Below are positions 23,230 to 33,188 of a stretch of DNA of 64,000 nt, one piece after another. The DNA lies in NCBI GenBank assembly GCA_010093515.1, contig MU001686.1:451787-515786 (forward strand). The letters run 5' to 3'. Source of the stretch: Lineolata rhizophorae (taxonomy: Eukaryota; Ascomycota; Dothideomycetes; Lineolatales; Lineolataceae). Below the pieces are notes generated by a model. It made no database searches and was not told the DNA's origin. It saw nothing but the letters and a program-made list of their open reading frames with translations. Numbering within the stretch: the stretch's first letter is position 1; every line of letters begins with the position of its first letter. The position numbers were made by a program, and so were the translations under genes.

Positions 23230-24631
23230 GCTGCATAAAGAAGCTTGAGGGTATAGTGGTGGAAAGGGGCGACGCTTGGGACCCTAGGCCAAGTCGGTTC
23301 GCGCTACGGCTGCGAATCTCGCACGCGAGCGGCCGCCCGGGGAGCGAGGCGGATCGCAAATTGGCGCCGGCTGAGAGAATCGGGGGATGTCGTGCCGCTG
23401 CTGCTATTAGCACGAGATGGCTGGATCGTTCGGCGCGGTGTCGGAAGACTGTACCTGCGTCGTACGTTGCGTCTGGAGAGCGATGTTGTGGGCGAGGGCG
23501 GGCCGGTCCGGTTGAGGAGGCAAGATTAGCCGGCGGCCTCGCGGCCTCTAGAACACGTGTGCATGTCGTGCCGAGCGCGGAGGGGCTTGGGGTCTGGTGG
23601 AGGAGGGGTATGTAGGGCGGCGGGGCGGGGCGGCATGGTAGGGCGCTCGCTGATGCACATTTTGCTTTTCAAACAACCACATCCACGGGGCAGCGGCCAG
23701 CGCACTCGTCACTAGTTGGGATTGTCACTTCGCCGACGCAGAAGCGTGGTCAACACCGCCGGCCGGGTCGAGGGACGCCGCAGCGTCTGATGGTAGCCTG
23801 TCCATCGACGGCTTTTCCGGTTTCAATCTGACGGCTTATGTCGTGGTTCAATGGCCGTTCCCTTGACCGGCCGCACCACCACGACGTGGGCGTTCAGGCA
23901 ATTAAAAAGGCCCACCGGGCATTCCGCGATATCATGTGGCGGGAACTCTACGCCTGCCGCCGCTCCCCACCAAAAAAAAAAAAAAACAAAAAGCATTGGA
24001 CGATTCTATTATACAATTACCCCTGGGGAAGTTCCAAGACTGTCCCCATGGGATGTCCCGCGTTCTCGCTAGGTTTGACAGCCGCTCTTAGCGTCTTGAC
24101 ACACGTATACTTTGTCGGGCTAACGGACGGAGGCCGGAAGTTGGGGGGAAATGGCGGCTACTGCTGGTAACGCGGCCTTGGTATACAGCGGCACAGCCCG
24201 CTCCAAAAAATTTTCTTCTTCTTTCCCATTTCGTCTCCGCACTCTCCGGTGAGCAAATAAAAGTGGTCACTGTTTGATGTGCCGGAAGTTTGTCTTAGCG
24301 TGGGGTGTATCCCGAGGGCCGAAAGGGAGGAAGGAAAAAAAGTCACTATGCTGTCATGTGAAGTTTATTTAAAAGTCAGTTCCTCGGCCAGGGGCGTACT
24401 ACACTTACCTACGTGAGCATTCTTCTCGATTCTCTCCCTATAGCCGTCATAGCGGTACTTCTTCTCTCGTTCTTGGCTCGTCCATGGCTATAGGTGAACC
24501 GTGGCAGAAAGCATTCCTTTAGCCCACTCTCTTCGCAACCTCGTACCAGCCGAATCAGTCGACCCTGGGCTCCTTCTCTTCCCCCGTAACACCAGCGAGA
24601 TAAAACAGCACCGCACCACACCGCCTCCAGC
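23230..24631. other. Divergent intergenic region
   Basis: Upstream region of the PSI gene (-) and the SET gene (+). No gene is supported. A homopolymer A tract lies near 23,971-23,985 and a TATA-like TTTATTTAAAA near 24,363 on the SET-gene side. Confidence 0.4.
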
Positions 24632-25210
24632 ATGACTGACTCAGCTACGATGCCGCCCTCCTCCTCCACACAAGACCTCGACTTCACCACACTGATGCGC
24701 GTCGAGCGCTCCCCCAAAGCCTTCGGCTCGCGCCTCGTCTCGCTCGTCTCCCTGCCGGCCGGCTCGCGCCTCTGCGCCATGGACGCCGCCACCCCGGGCC
24801 GCAAGGCCTACTCGTCGGTGCAAGTATCCCGCACGCAGCACGTCGAGCTCAACTCGGACCTCGTGTACTGCAACCACAGCTGCGCGCCGTCGCTCGAGTT
24901 CGACACGGCCCGGCGCGAGGTGCGCGTCGCGCGGGCGCGCGACCTGCGCGCCGGGGACCCCCTCACGTTTTTCTATCCGAGCTCCGAGTGGGATATGGCG
25001 CAGCCGTTTGAGTGCAATTGCGGGGCCGGGGAGGGCGTTTGTCTCGGGTGGGTGTGCGGCGCGAAGGCGCTGGACGAGGAGGTGCTGGAGAGGTATTGGT
25101 TGAACGCGCATATCGTGGAGATGTTGGAGGAGAGGAGGAAGGGGAGGGAAGGGATGAACCGGGAGAAGGGTGAAGCGGGGACCGAGAATTCGACGGAAGG
25201 TTCGGCATAG
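24632..25210 (+). CDS. Small SET-domain protein (putative lysine methyltransferase)
   Basis: Single exon, 192 aa. The SET core is visible: LNSDLVYCNHSCAPSLEFD with the conserved Asn81-His82-Ser83, then LRAGDPLTFFYPSSEWDM (catalytic Tyr region). A post-SET-like zinc cysteine group follows, FECNCGAGEGVCLGWVCGAKAL. The family transfers methyl groups from SAM to protein lysines. The protein is short because the N-terminal SET strands are compressed (first 70 residues) and there is no pre-SET. The C-terminus is charged and low complexity. The target cannot be read from sequence. It is flanked by long non-coding stretches on both sides. Confidence 0.8.
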   Translation: MTDSATMPPSSSTQDLDFTTLMRVERSPKAFGSRLVSLVSLPAGSRLCAMDAATPGRKAYSSVQVSRTQHVELNSDLVYCNHSCAPSLEFDTARREVRVARARDLRAGDPLTFFYPSSEWDMAQPFECNCGAGEGVCLGWVCGAKALDEEVLERYWLNAHIVEMLEERRKGREGMNREKGEAGTENSTEGSA

Positions 25211-27157
25211 CGTATGTGGTGGTTTTCGGAGGAGCTAGGTCCGGAGGTCCTGTGATGGCTTTGATGCTCTCAGCAGTGATTTTTGACTTGGGTTTAAGAC
25301 TCGACTTGCCCGAATGCGGTCTTAAGGCGTCCGTCCACACGCAAATTAGCCGGGGAGCTAGAGAGGCGCACAAGAAGCCGTTTGCAGTACAATCGAAAGC
25401 TTGAAATACTCTTCGCGAATGAAGACATTGCTCGAGTCCCGACGAATAGCATGAGAAGATACTTGCATTTCAACTGACCAAACGAGTTAGTCCAAAGTCA
25501 GTAGACTAGCTAGGATCCACTTTCCAGTAGCTGAGGGTTAGCGCCGGGGCCTACGAAGACGGTCTTGCTCCAAAAGATGGTTATTTTTTTTTTTCGGCGA
25601 AAACGATCCAGAAAGGCATTCTTTGGCGGGTACAAGCACCGGCAAAGGAAGGAGTTCCGGACAGAACAACTTTAAAGTGAGAATTTCAAAAGGCCTGCCA
25701 AGCTAGGGAGTGATGCTTATCACGAACACACATGTTGGACACGTGCTGATAGCAGGCAAGTGGCAAGATGCAAAAGTGGGCAGGCTGATGCGTTTCTCCC
25801 ACAGAATCAGATTCCCGTGAGTGCGGAAGCCGACCGAAGCCGACCCAGACATTCTGGCCCTTAGTAACCACGGCTTTCTTTTCCGCATACCAGACTCGCC
25901 GGGAGGTCACCGCCCGCGCCCACTGGGTCGACCCGGGAGCCAAGATTCGAGTATGCGCCGTCCCGCCAAACGGCTGCGGTTGGGCTGTCTCTTCCAGGAC
26001 CAAGCGGGTACTCCCCACTGTTGACCTGTTGTATCTGACCACCAGGCATCAAATCTCGGCCGGCGTGGTCTCGACTTGCGCCGGGGCAATATCGCGGCAA
26101 GTCATTGACAGGCCGGGTAGAGCAGGGCTGGCGATGCATGTGGATTGCTGGGGCTGGGGAACCTGATGGTGCGGACCGCGTTCCCCGAATAGGGGATCGG
26201 AGAGGGAGAGCCGCGTTGCGAGGCGCACAGGTCCTGCGGAGCGGGGAAATTCGGGCCACGGGGGAGCCCCTCTGATGAAGCGGTCCGCGCGGTGACGTGA
26301 GAGGGCGCGCGGCGGGGCCCTCCCTCTCCCACTCGCTCGTCCGATAGTCGCCTGATCACGTTCGTCGGGCGCGGCCGCGCCCCTCCACACCTCCGTTGCC
26401 TTTCCCAGCCCAGCTTCCCCACATCCGCATCTCCAAGGACGGCAGTTGGCTCCGCGACTGTCAACAAACTAGGCTGACTAGATAAGCCGCCGACGGCTCG
26501 GTGCGTTTGCCTCGAATCTCAGGCACCGTGAAACAACACCGCTGCTGCCCATTGAACTCCGGGAGCGTTTGCGCCCTCGCTCCGTCTCTTTCGCTGCTGC
26601 TGTGTTTCGCTGGGCGCGCAACCAGACCGTGCGACCGGCACGTCATTTCCGCGTGAAACAGCCAACGGTTCCTCGGCAGTCGGGGCTGGCCCGGCCGGTG
26701 GCGTGTTCTCGCCCGCCAAGAAGAGCGGACAGGCCCCGGGCTGGCTGGCTGCGGGCGTTGCCGGGAGGCTGAATCTGCCGGGTGTGGCTCCGACCGTGAG
26801 TGGCGCCAAGCAACGCTTGCTGGCCAACCAGCGCCCGCTCATTTCTAATGCTCCGCCAGGCACCACTCAGCCTAACCTGCCCTATCTACTGTAGCGCTGG
26901 ACGCGGCTTGCACGCGACCTGACTCAACTATTTCAAAGTCATTTCAAAGCTCCGCCCGCCACCTTTCTTCCGCAACAACCAAGCCTGTGTAGCAGCTCTT
27001 CTCCTCTCCTCACCGTCCTTAGGGTTTGATACTGCCGCTTGGCCTGCGCGGCCCGTCTCCGAGCTTTCTCTCCGGGCTTTCTTCTACCTCTACGCCTCCG
27101 CACGCGAAAACAGCTACCGTCTACCATACCTAGCCTTCAACTTCGCGGCCGCCGGCG
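25211..27157. other. Intergenic, no gene supported
   Basis: The right half (about 26,100-27,150) is GC-rich and resembles the promoter and leader of the small gene at 27,158. A minus-strand frame at 25,686-26,042 (118 codons) has no recognised domain and I leave it uncalled. Confidence 0.4.
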
Positions 27158-27486
27158 ATGGCAATCCCACACATTTTCGTCCACGGCATCCGCCGCTACT
27201 CGCACCACGCGCCGCAGGACCCGCACTTCCGCCTCAAGGTCGTCGGCATGACGGGCTACCTCGCGGGCGCCTTCGCGCTGCCCTTCGTGCCCCCGCTGCT
27301 CGAGACGCGCCGCTCGAGGCGCGACGGCACGGACATCACCAGGTGCGTCTATGGTAACAACCTGCCGCTGCGTGCGAGAGTGTCGCGCCGTGAATGGTGC
27401 CTATGTTAACGTCGATCTTGCGTTTGTGTGTGTGTGTGTGTGTGTATAGGCCGCCGCCGAACTTCATCCCGTGCCCGAAATACTAG
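27158..27486 (+). CDS. 73-aa single-pass protein, probably mitochondrial
   Basis: Exons 27158-27342 and 27450-27486 join in phase to give 73 aa. The product has HIFVHGIRRYSHHAPQDPH, a hydrophobic helix (MTGYLAGAFALPFVPPLLE) and a short tail ending PPPNFIPCPKY. The size, the basic and aromatic N-terminus and the single helix resemble small accessory subunits of the inner mitochondrial membrane, but I do not recognise a specific family. The 107-nt intron ends in a (GT)n microsatellite (about 27,424-27,445) immediately before the TATAG acceptor. It lies beyond the size limit of many gene finders, so it may be missing from automatic annotation. Confidence 0.6.
27423..27446 (+). repeat. (GT)n microsatellite in an intron
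   Basis: About eleven GT units sit directly in front of the 3' splice site of the small gene, replacing the normal pyrimidine tract. Confidence 0.8.
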
Positions 27487-29228
27487 GGGCGTCATGAGAG
27501 CGACTGCTGCGAGTAGAGCCGGGCGGTAAAATGGGCTTTTCAGTTCGGGAGCATAGCGCGGGCGGTCGGCATGGTTGCCACGCGGCTGGTCGGATCGGTG
27601 CGGTCTGAATTGCATGGCGACGGGCACTGGGGCAATGGCGTTCAGAACGGATTCATGGCGATAGGCCGCAATAGGTGTTTTAATGGATTTCATCCGAGTC
27701 ATCCACATGCGTGACTCGTGCTTTCTTTTTTCACTGTCCCCTTGTCTTTTAAATATGGGCTATTCATGTTTCTCTCTACCTGTCTGCTGAGTTGCAAGGC
27801 GGTTTTTCACTTTCATGCCTAGCATAACCATGCTCTACGCATGCCTAGCTTAATGAATGAATCATAAATTAAACGGGATCCATCTGTGTAGTTTGAATGT
27901 GTAGCTCGGATAATGCACGACTTGAAACTCGACTTGAGATACTCGATCCTTCTTTGTAGTGTTCAATGAGCAACGTAGTGCTATGAGGATTATACGGTTC
28001 TATGTTTCCGTAAATTCCTGATCCTTATTTCAACTATATATAGCACGCTGGAAGGAAGTCCTTATCATGTAATGCTGCAAATATTATGGAGTTGGGCGCT
28101 TCTGTCGGATGTACATGTTGACTGTGATGCTGTTTAACACGCTTGAGATGTTAAAATATGAAAGGATCAGCTAACTATTATCAGTTGCCTCAGCCACCGA
28201 TATTCCTATGTTGTGGCCAGGACGGTCCCAGTACAAATTGTGATGCCTTCCGAATTCAGGACTGTGCTAGATTTGTCGATATCTCAAAACTTTATCCTAG
28301 TGTATGAAATAAAACAAGTGTTGAAAACCAGGCACATAAATCAAATCACTAGGAGAGTTCTTCAAGTGGCGAGAGTAACGAACGTAGTTTAGTTGTGTAT
28401 CTTTCCCATGGTAAGTATGCTCATATTACGAAGACCCTGAAAGACAATGCAAATAGCTCGAAACTTGCAGTAAAGACTACAGACCTTTTGCACTATTTTG
28501 GCTTCAAAGCCTCAACACCTTATCGTAGCATCATGAGGCATATATCGTAAGTTTCCGCCAAAACACTTCGTTATTGCGTTTCTAGCACTTCATTCGTCGT
28601 ATTGGCAGACAGCCAACATGTACTCCAACTCCACTCTCTAGCATCGCTTTTGGATAGGGGCTCATAAAGTCTATTTAACCTTACATGCGCGAGTCGAACG
28701 AATGAAGTTACCAACCGTGGACAGCGTAGATAAGACCCCATGTGCGAAATTAGTACATACCAGTCCCAGTTGAAGTCCCGTCCTCAAGAACAAACGCCCA
28801 CCTATCCGCAGCTCTAACAATTCCATCCCATCTGCCACACTCCATCCTACCAAGAAACAATGGCCATCCCTCTTGACCTCACCTCCAGCTTCCAATCTTT
28901 TCGTATTTGGTCGTCTGCCCCAGCCTGTTGACTGGAAGAACATCCAACGCGTGGGACGAGCATCCTCTTCCTGTCTAGCTAGACTCTTAGCGGCCATGTC
29001 AACCGCCAGTGTCTGAGCGCCGTCTCGGAGAAGTTTGGCAAGGACATATACATAGATGCTAGAGAGGCGAAGGGGATAGGTGTGGGACACATTATCGAGG
29101 TCTCAATGGCCGAGTAAAGAAAGATCAAGGAAATTGTGAACGGCGCTTCCATATGTCCAGAGGGACGAATCTATGTGGTGGTATTGGTAATGTACATATG
29201 ATACAGCTAGAAATTAAGAGCCCATCTC
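27487..29228. other. Intergenic, no gene supported
   Basis: AT-richer stretch between convergent genes. A minus-strand frame of 139 codons at 28,671-29,090 has no recognisable domain; it follows the mL57 gene on the same strand and is doubtful. Confidence 0.4.
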
Positions 29229-30206
29229 TCATGCCAGACCAAGAGGCGCTAATATCTTATCCCGAACGGTCTTGTTGGCCACCTCGCCGCCGCGCTCCAG
29301 CGCAATCGCTCCTACAATTGCATACATGGTATGCGCCAAAATCGCATCTATACCGGAACCCTGGAGATTATCCACCTAGGGGGGAGACGCGTGCACGTCA
29401 GCAAAACTCCAGCGAACAGCGAAGGATGGGTTAAGGAATCGGCGCAGCATACATTTCGAGGCTGCCATCTGAGCACCCGCCTGAGTCCCTTGGACTCCGC
29501 GAGCCGCGCGAGGCGCGTCTTGTGGGTCACTTCAGCCTTGGCGTCGCTGCTCAGGTTCGGCAGGCCTTGGAGGGCCGGGTGGTTGAATTGCTGGCGATGG
29601 TACGGGTCGTGGACGACGGCGACATCGGGCTTCGGCGCCGAGAGCAGCGCCAGCGACGTCTGCAGATCCACGATTCGTTTTCCTGCCGAGCGAGCGCGGC
29701 GTCGTCAGCATCGTTAGCCCACGCTACACCAATCGCCCCTTACAAAAAAATTTTTTTTTTTTCGGGCAAAGATACGACGCTCCCAACGCACCCAAGAAAG
29801 CCAGCTTATCGTTGAACCCCCTCCGCCCATGATCGAAGCTCTTGTGCGTCACCGCGAGCCACTTGGTCTCCTCGGTGAGCAGCCTCTCCCCGCCCGGCCC
29901 CAGCAGCCGCTCGTACGCCTCGTCCAGCCGCCGCGGGTCCGCGTTGACCTCCCAGCGCGTGCACTTGGTGTCGGGGCGCGTGCGGAAGGGCGCGCGCATC
30001 GCCGGCGGCGTCTGCGCCCAGCGCGGCCGCGACCCGTCCGCCGCCGCCGAAGCCGTCGGCTCGACCTCGGCGTCGCGGTACTCGGCGGGGAGCGATGCGA
30101 GAAGCCGGGGGCCGCGCGTGGAAAAAGGGCGGGCGGGCGTGAGGGCGCGGGTCGATCGGGGGGGGCTGCGGCGGACGAGGGCGCGGAAGGGGGTTGGGGA
30201 GGCCAT
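29229..30206 (-). CDS. MRPL15: Mitochondrial ribosomal protein mL57 (RNase III-like fold)
   Basis: Exons 29792-30206, 29453-29682 and 29229-29375 give 263 aa. The Arg/Ser/Thr-rich N-terminus (MASPTPFRALVRRSPPRSTR) is a classic presequence. KWLAVTHKSFDHGRRGFNDK, FLGKRIVDLQTSLALL and a C-terminal LAHTMYAIVGAIALERGGEV match mL57, an RNase III-derived large-subunit protein of fungal mitoribosomes (yeast Mrpl15). The acidic catalytic residues of true RNase III are not apparent, as expected for a structural ribosomal protein. The first intron (29683-29791) contains an A7-T12 tract. It is divergent from Rtt109, with 531 bp between the starts. Confidence 0.88.
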
Positions 30207-30737
30207 TGTGGCCTGTGCCGTGGCGGAGCCGGGGATTGGGTTCGGTCGGAGCTAGTCGGGCATGAAGAAGCGGAGGTGCGTATCAGAGGGCAAATGCAAA
30301 GTTTGATGGAAAGCGGCCGTCGATGACGCGCGCAGCTCGGGCGAGGACAGCAGTGCTGGCTGGCGGACCCGGTGGTGAAGAACTTCGTACGGCGGGCGGC
30401 GTGGCGCCGGGACGCAGTTCGCGGGCGGCGCGTCGGGCTGCACGTGTTGTGGGGGAACAAAGGCCGAGCCGCGTCCAACCAACTTGAACCCCTAAGCTCT
30501 GACAGCCTCGTTCTCGCATCCCCCCCTTTTGCGCACTCAGTGCCTCGCGCATTCCTTTTCATTTGTGCAAGGCGTGAGTTTTCCGGCCATTGCTGCTTTT
30601 GGCCTCCTCCAGGCGCTACCAATTGATCTAAAATACTACCATGACATCTTCCTAGGCGCGGAAAAGTCCCCGTCTCCAACATCGCTTCGTTTGCGGGAGG
30701 CTCCTCAGCCGCACGGCACCAAAGTCGTGAACACGCC
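30207..30737. other. Shared mL57/Rtt109 promoter region
   Basis: GC-rich divergent promoter; long overlapping frames here are compositional shadows. Confidence 0.45.
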
Positions 30738-33188
30738 ATGTCGGCGTCCGATGGACCCGGCTCCTGCGAGAAGGAGCTCAGGGAGCTCCTGGCCGACGCG
30801 CTTCCGGCCGGGCTCGGCCTGACCTTCTACCACATCTCAACGCCGCCGACGCGCTGCGCCGCCATCTTCGCCGCGCCGCCCGGCCAGAAGCCTCAGCGCA
30901 CCTGCTGCGAGTCGCACTTTCTCAACGTCGCCATCCGTAGTCCAGAGAACAGCAGCAGCAACAGCAGCGACAGCAATGACAGCGGTGCGGGCAGCGGCAA
31001 CAATGCCGCCACCACCATCCAGAAGCATCAACCATCGCAGATATTCGTCTTCGCCATCGAAGTCTTCATCTACACGACCAAGACGCTCACTACGCTCTTT
31101 GTGTCCAAGGCCGACTCCACCGGCTTCCTTTCCCTCCTGTCCATCCCAAAGACGTCTGGCGGCTCGCCCGTCAAGGCAATCGCGAGCACCTTTATATCGT
31201 TCCTCGTGCGGCACCGCCAGCGACCCCGCACCCGGCTCGTCGTGTCGCTCTTCGCGCGCGCCCAGGACCAGTACATCTACCCGGGCAGCGTCGACAACGG
31301 CCGCAAGCACGTCCTCGATGACCGCGGCCTCGTCCGCTGGTGGTGCCGGGTGCTCGATCCGATCCTGCGGGAGCACCCGGGCGCGCTGGCGGAGGAGCCT
31401 CGGGCCGGCAAGAAAGCGCCCGAGATCGAGGATCAGCAGCAGCAGCAGAGCGCGCAGGATGCGGGACGCCGCCTTGCGAAGGAGAACGTCGCGACGACGG
31501 GCTACCTCGTCGTGCCCGGCTTCGACACGCGCGACACGGCGCGCTTCTTCCCGGCCTCTGTGCGCGCGGACCCGCCCTCGGCGCCGGCGCGCTGGCGCAC
31601 CGCGCACCCGCTCCGGACCATCGCGCCGCACGCGTCGCCGGCGCCGCCGCGCTGCCTCGTGCCGCGCTTCCCGGACGACCCCAAGGCGCGCTTCGCCGAC
31701 GAGCTGGACGAGGAGATACCGGCGCTCGGCGCCGCCGGCGCCGGCAACGGCCAGCTGTCCGAGAGCCCCCGCCGTGGCAAGGGCCGCTGGAAGAGCGTCA
31801 CGAGCCTCGACGGCTTCTGGGAGCTCATGGCTTTTAGGCAGGAGTGCTCGAGCGGGAGGCTGGTCGGGTTCGTGTGGGTTGTTTTTGAACCGGAGGGGTT
31901 GAGGAAGGGCAAAGGAGAGAAGGACAAGGGGGTGAGGAAGCTGGATTTTGGGAAGAATGGCGCCGATGGGGTGGTGTTGCCTCCGCCTGGCAAAGAAGCG
32001 GAGGCTGGTGGGAAGGGGGGGCCAGACTCGACGGCTAGGAGAAAGGCTTCGGCCGAGGACATGACGTCGGCCACACCATCGCCGGAAGCGTCCCTCACCT
32101 CCTCAAACACCACGCAGCCTACCTCACCTCCGACCTCCGAAGCCGGCAAGGATGGCCCCCATCGCCGCCATCGCCGCCGCCCCGCCTCCCGCGCTGCCCA
32201 GCTCACAGGCCCCATCATCCCGCGCCTCCCGCGCATCAAATCCGCCGGCTCCCACGGCGCCGCCACGGCGCCGTCCAACTCCACCGCTTCCTCCTCCCTC
32301 GGCATCCCGGAGCGTACCCCTTTCTACTGGTGGCCGGCCGCGCCTGCGGGGTCCCGCGGAGCCATCGTGCTGCCGGAGCCGGAGTACAAGCGCGCGCACG
32401 ACTTGCTGCTCAGGCTGGACTTCTCGGGCGTGCATCAGGCGCGGACGAGCTCGAGGAGGTGGGTAGAGGAGGCTGGGGTGCTGGCGGGGCGGAGCGGTGG
32501 GGGGTGGGGGTGGGTGGTTGAGGGGAGGATGGAGGAGGTGAAGGAAGCGGAGGGAGATGTTGGTGGGGCAAATGTGCTTGGGGGCGGAGCGGTGAGGCGG
32601 AAGAGGAGCAGTGTGGATGGGGAGGGTTTTGGCGAGGGGAATGGAGAGGGGGGGAATGGAGAGGGGGGGAATGGAGAGGGGGGGAATGGAGAGGGGGGGA
32701 ATGGAGAGGGGGCGAATGTTTTGGGGGAAGGGCTCGTGAGGAAGAAGGCGAAGGCTGGGGAGAAGTCGGCGCCGGCCGAGAATGGGGTTAATGTACTCGG
32801 TGCTGGTTTGGTGAGGAAGAAGAGGAAGAGCGAAGATGGCGACGATGCTGCTATGGATGCTGGTGGGGATGGCGTCAACGTGCTGGGTGCGGGACTGGTG
32901 AGGAAGAAGGCGAAGGTCGGGGATGGGGCGCCTGCCGCTTCTGCGACGGCGGAGAGTTGCGACAATGTTCTAGATGTGGGACTGGCCAGGAAGAAGAGGA
33001 AGAGTCAGGACGAGGATGTGGTGGATAGCGTCGCCGGGGGTGGTACGGCCGATGCGCCTGGCGCGTTGGAAGCTAGATCGCAGAAGAAGAGGAAGAGCGT
33101 GGATGGCGATTCTTCCATTGTGGACGGCGCGGATGTGGTCAATGTGTTGGATGCTGGGTTGGTGAGGAAGAAGCCGAAGGTGCAATAG
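30738..33188 (+). CDS. RTT109: Histone H3-K56 acetyltransferase Rtt109 with expanded C-terminal tail
   Basis: One uninterrupted frame of 816 aa, much longer than the usual 430-570. Rtt109 (KAT11 family) acetylates H3 K56, and K9/K27 with Vps75, on newly made histones during replication. Core marks are IFVFAIEVFIYTTKTLTTLF and KADSTGF (about residues 100-135), RLVVSLFARAQDQYIYPGS, FWELMAFRQECSSGRLVGFV and the late FYWWPA...LPEPEYKRAHDLLLRLDF (from about 529). A Gln/Ser-rich loop interrupts the core. After about residue 610 the tail repeats an NVLGAGLVRKKRK-type motif six or seven times (nt 32,568-33,185), with a GNGEG minisatellite between the first two. The last copy ends in KKPKVQ, NLS-like. 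Tail length is the odd point; the identity is solid. Confidence 0.9.
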   Translation: MSASDGPGSCEKELRELLADALPAGLGLTFYHISTPPTRCAAIFAAPPGQKPQRTCCESHFLNVAIRSPENSSSNSSDSNDSGAGSGNNAATTIQKHQPSQIFVFAIEVFIYTTKTLTTLFVSKADSTGFLSLLSIPKTSGGSPVKAIASTFISFLVRHRQRPRTRLVVSLFARAQDQYIYPGSVDNGRKHVLDDRGLVRWWCRVLDPILREHPGALAEEPRAGKKAPEIEDQQQQQSAQDAGRRLAKENVATTGYLVVPGFDTRDTARFFPASVRADPPSAPARWRTAHPLRTIAPHASPAPPRCLVPRFPDDPKARFADELDEEIPALGAAGAGNGQLSESPRRGKGRWKSVTSLDGFWELMAFRQECSSGRLVGFVWVVFEPEGLRKGKGEKDKGVRKLDFGKNGADGVVLPPPGKEAEAGGKGGPDSTARRKASAEDMTSATPSPEASLTSSNTTQPTSPPTSEAGKDGPHRRHRRRPASRAAQLTGPIIPRLPRIKSAGSHGAATAPSNSTASSSLGIPERTPFYWWPAAPAGSRGAIVLPEPEYKRAHDLLLRLDFSGVHQARTSSRRWVEEAGVLAGRSGGGWGWVVEGRMEEVKEAEGDVGGANVLGGGAVRRKRSSVDGEGFGEGNGEGGNGEGGNGEGGNGEGGNGEGANVLGEGLVRKKAKAGEKSAPAENGVNVLGAGLVRKKRKSEDGDDAAMDAGGDGVNVLGAGLVRKKAKVGDGAPAASATAESCDNVLDVGLARKKRKSQDEDVVDSVAGGGTADAPGALEARSQKKRKSVDGDSSIVDGADVVNVLDAGLVRKKPKVQ
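32637..32714 (+). repeat. 15-bp minisatellite inside RTT109
   Basis: About five near-identical tandem 15-bp units encode repeated Gly-Asn-Gly-Glu-Gly. Copies are almost perfect at DNA level, so the expansion is recent and likely length-variable between strains. Confidence 0.85.

Noticed and set aside
25686-26467. Chain of minus-strand frames that could be a gene
   Set aside because: No consistent splice path, recognised domain or start; composition matches the GC-rich promoter region.
28671-29090. 139-codon minus-strand frame
   Set aside because: No domain and it overlaps the likely 3' untranslated region of the mL57 gene; not enough support for a gene.
29829-30326. Plus-strand 165-codon frame
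   Set aside because: Antisense shadow of the mL57 first exon and promoter.
30837-32965. Several long frames antisense or shifted within RTT109
   Set aside because: GC-rich shadow frames with no domains; RTT109 explains the region.
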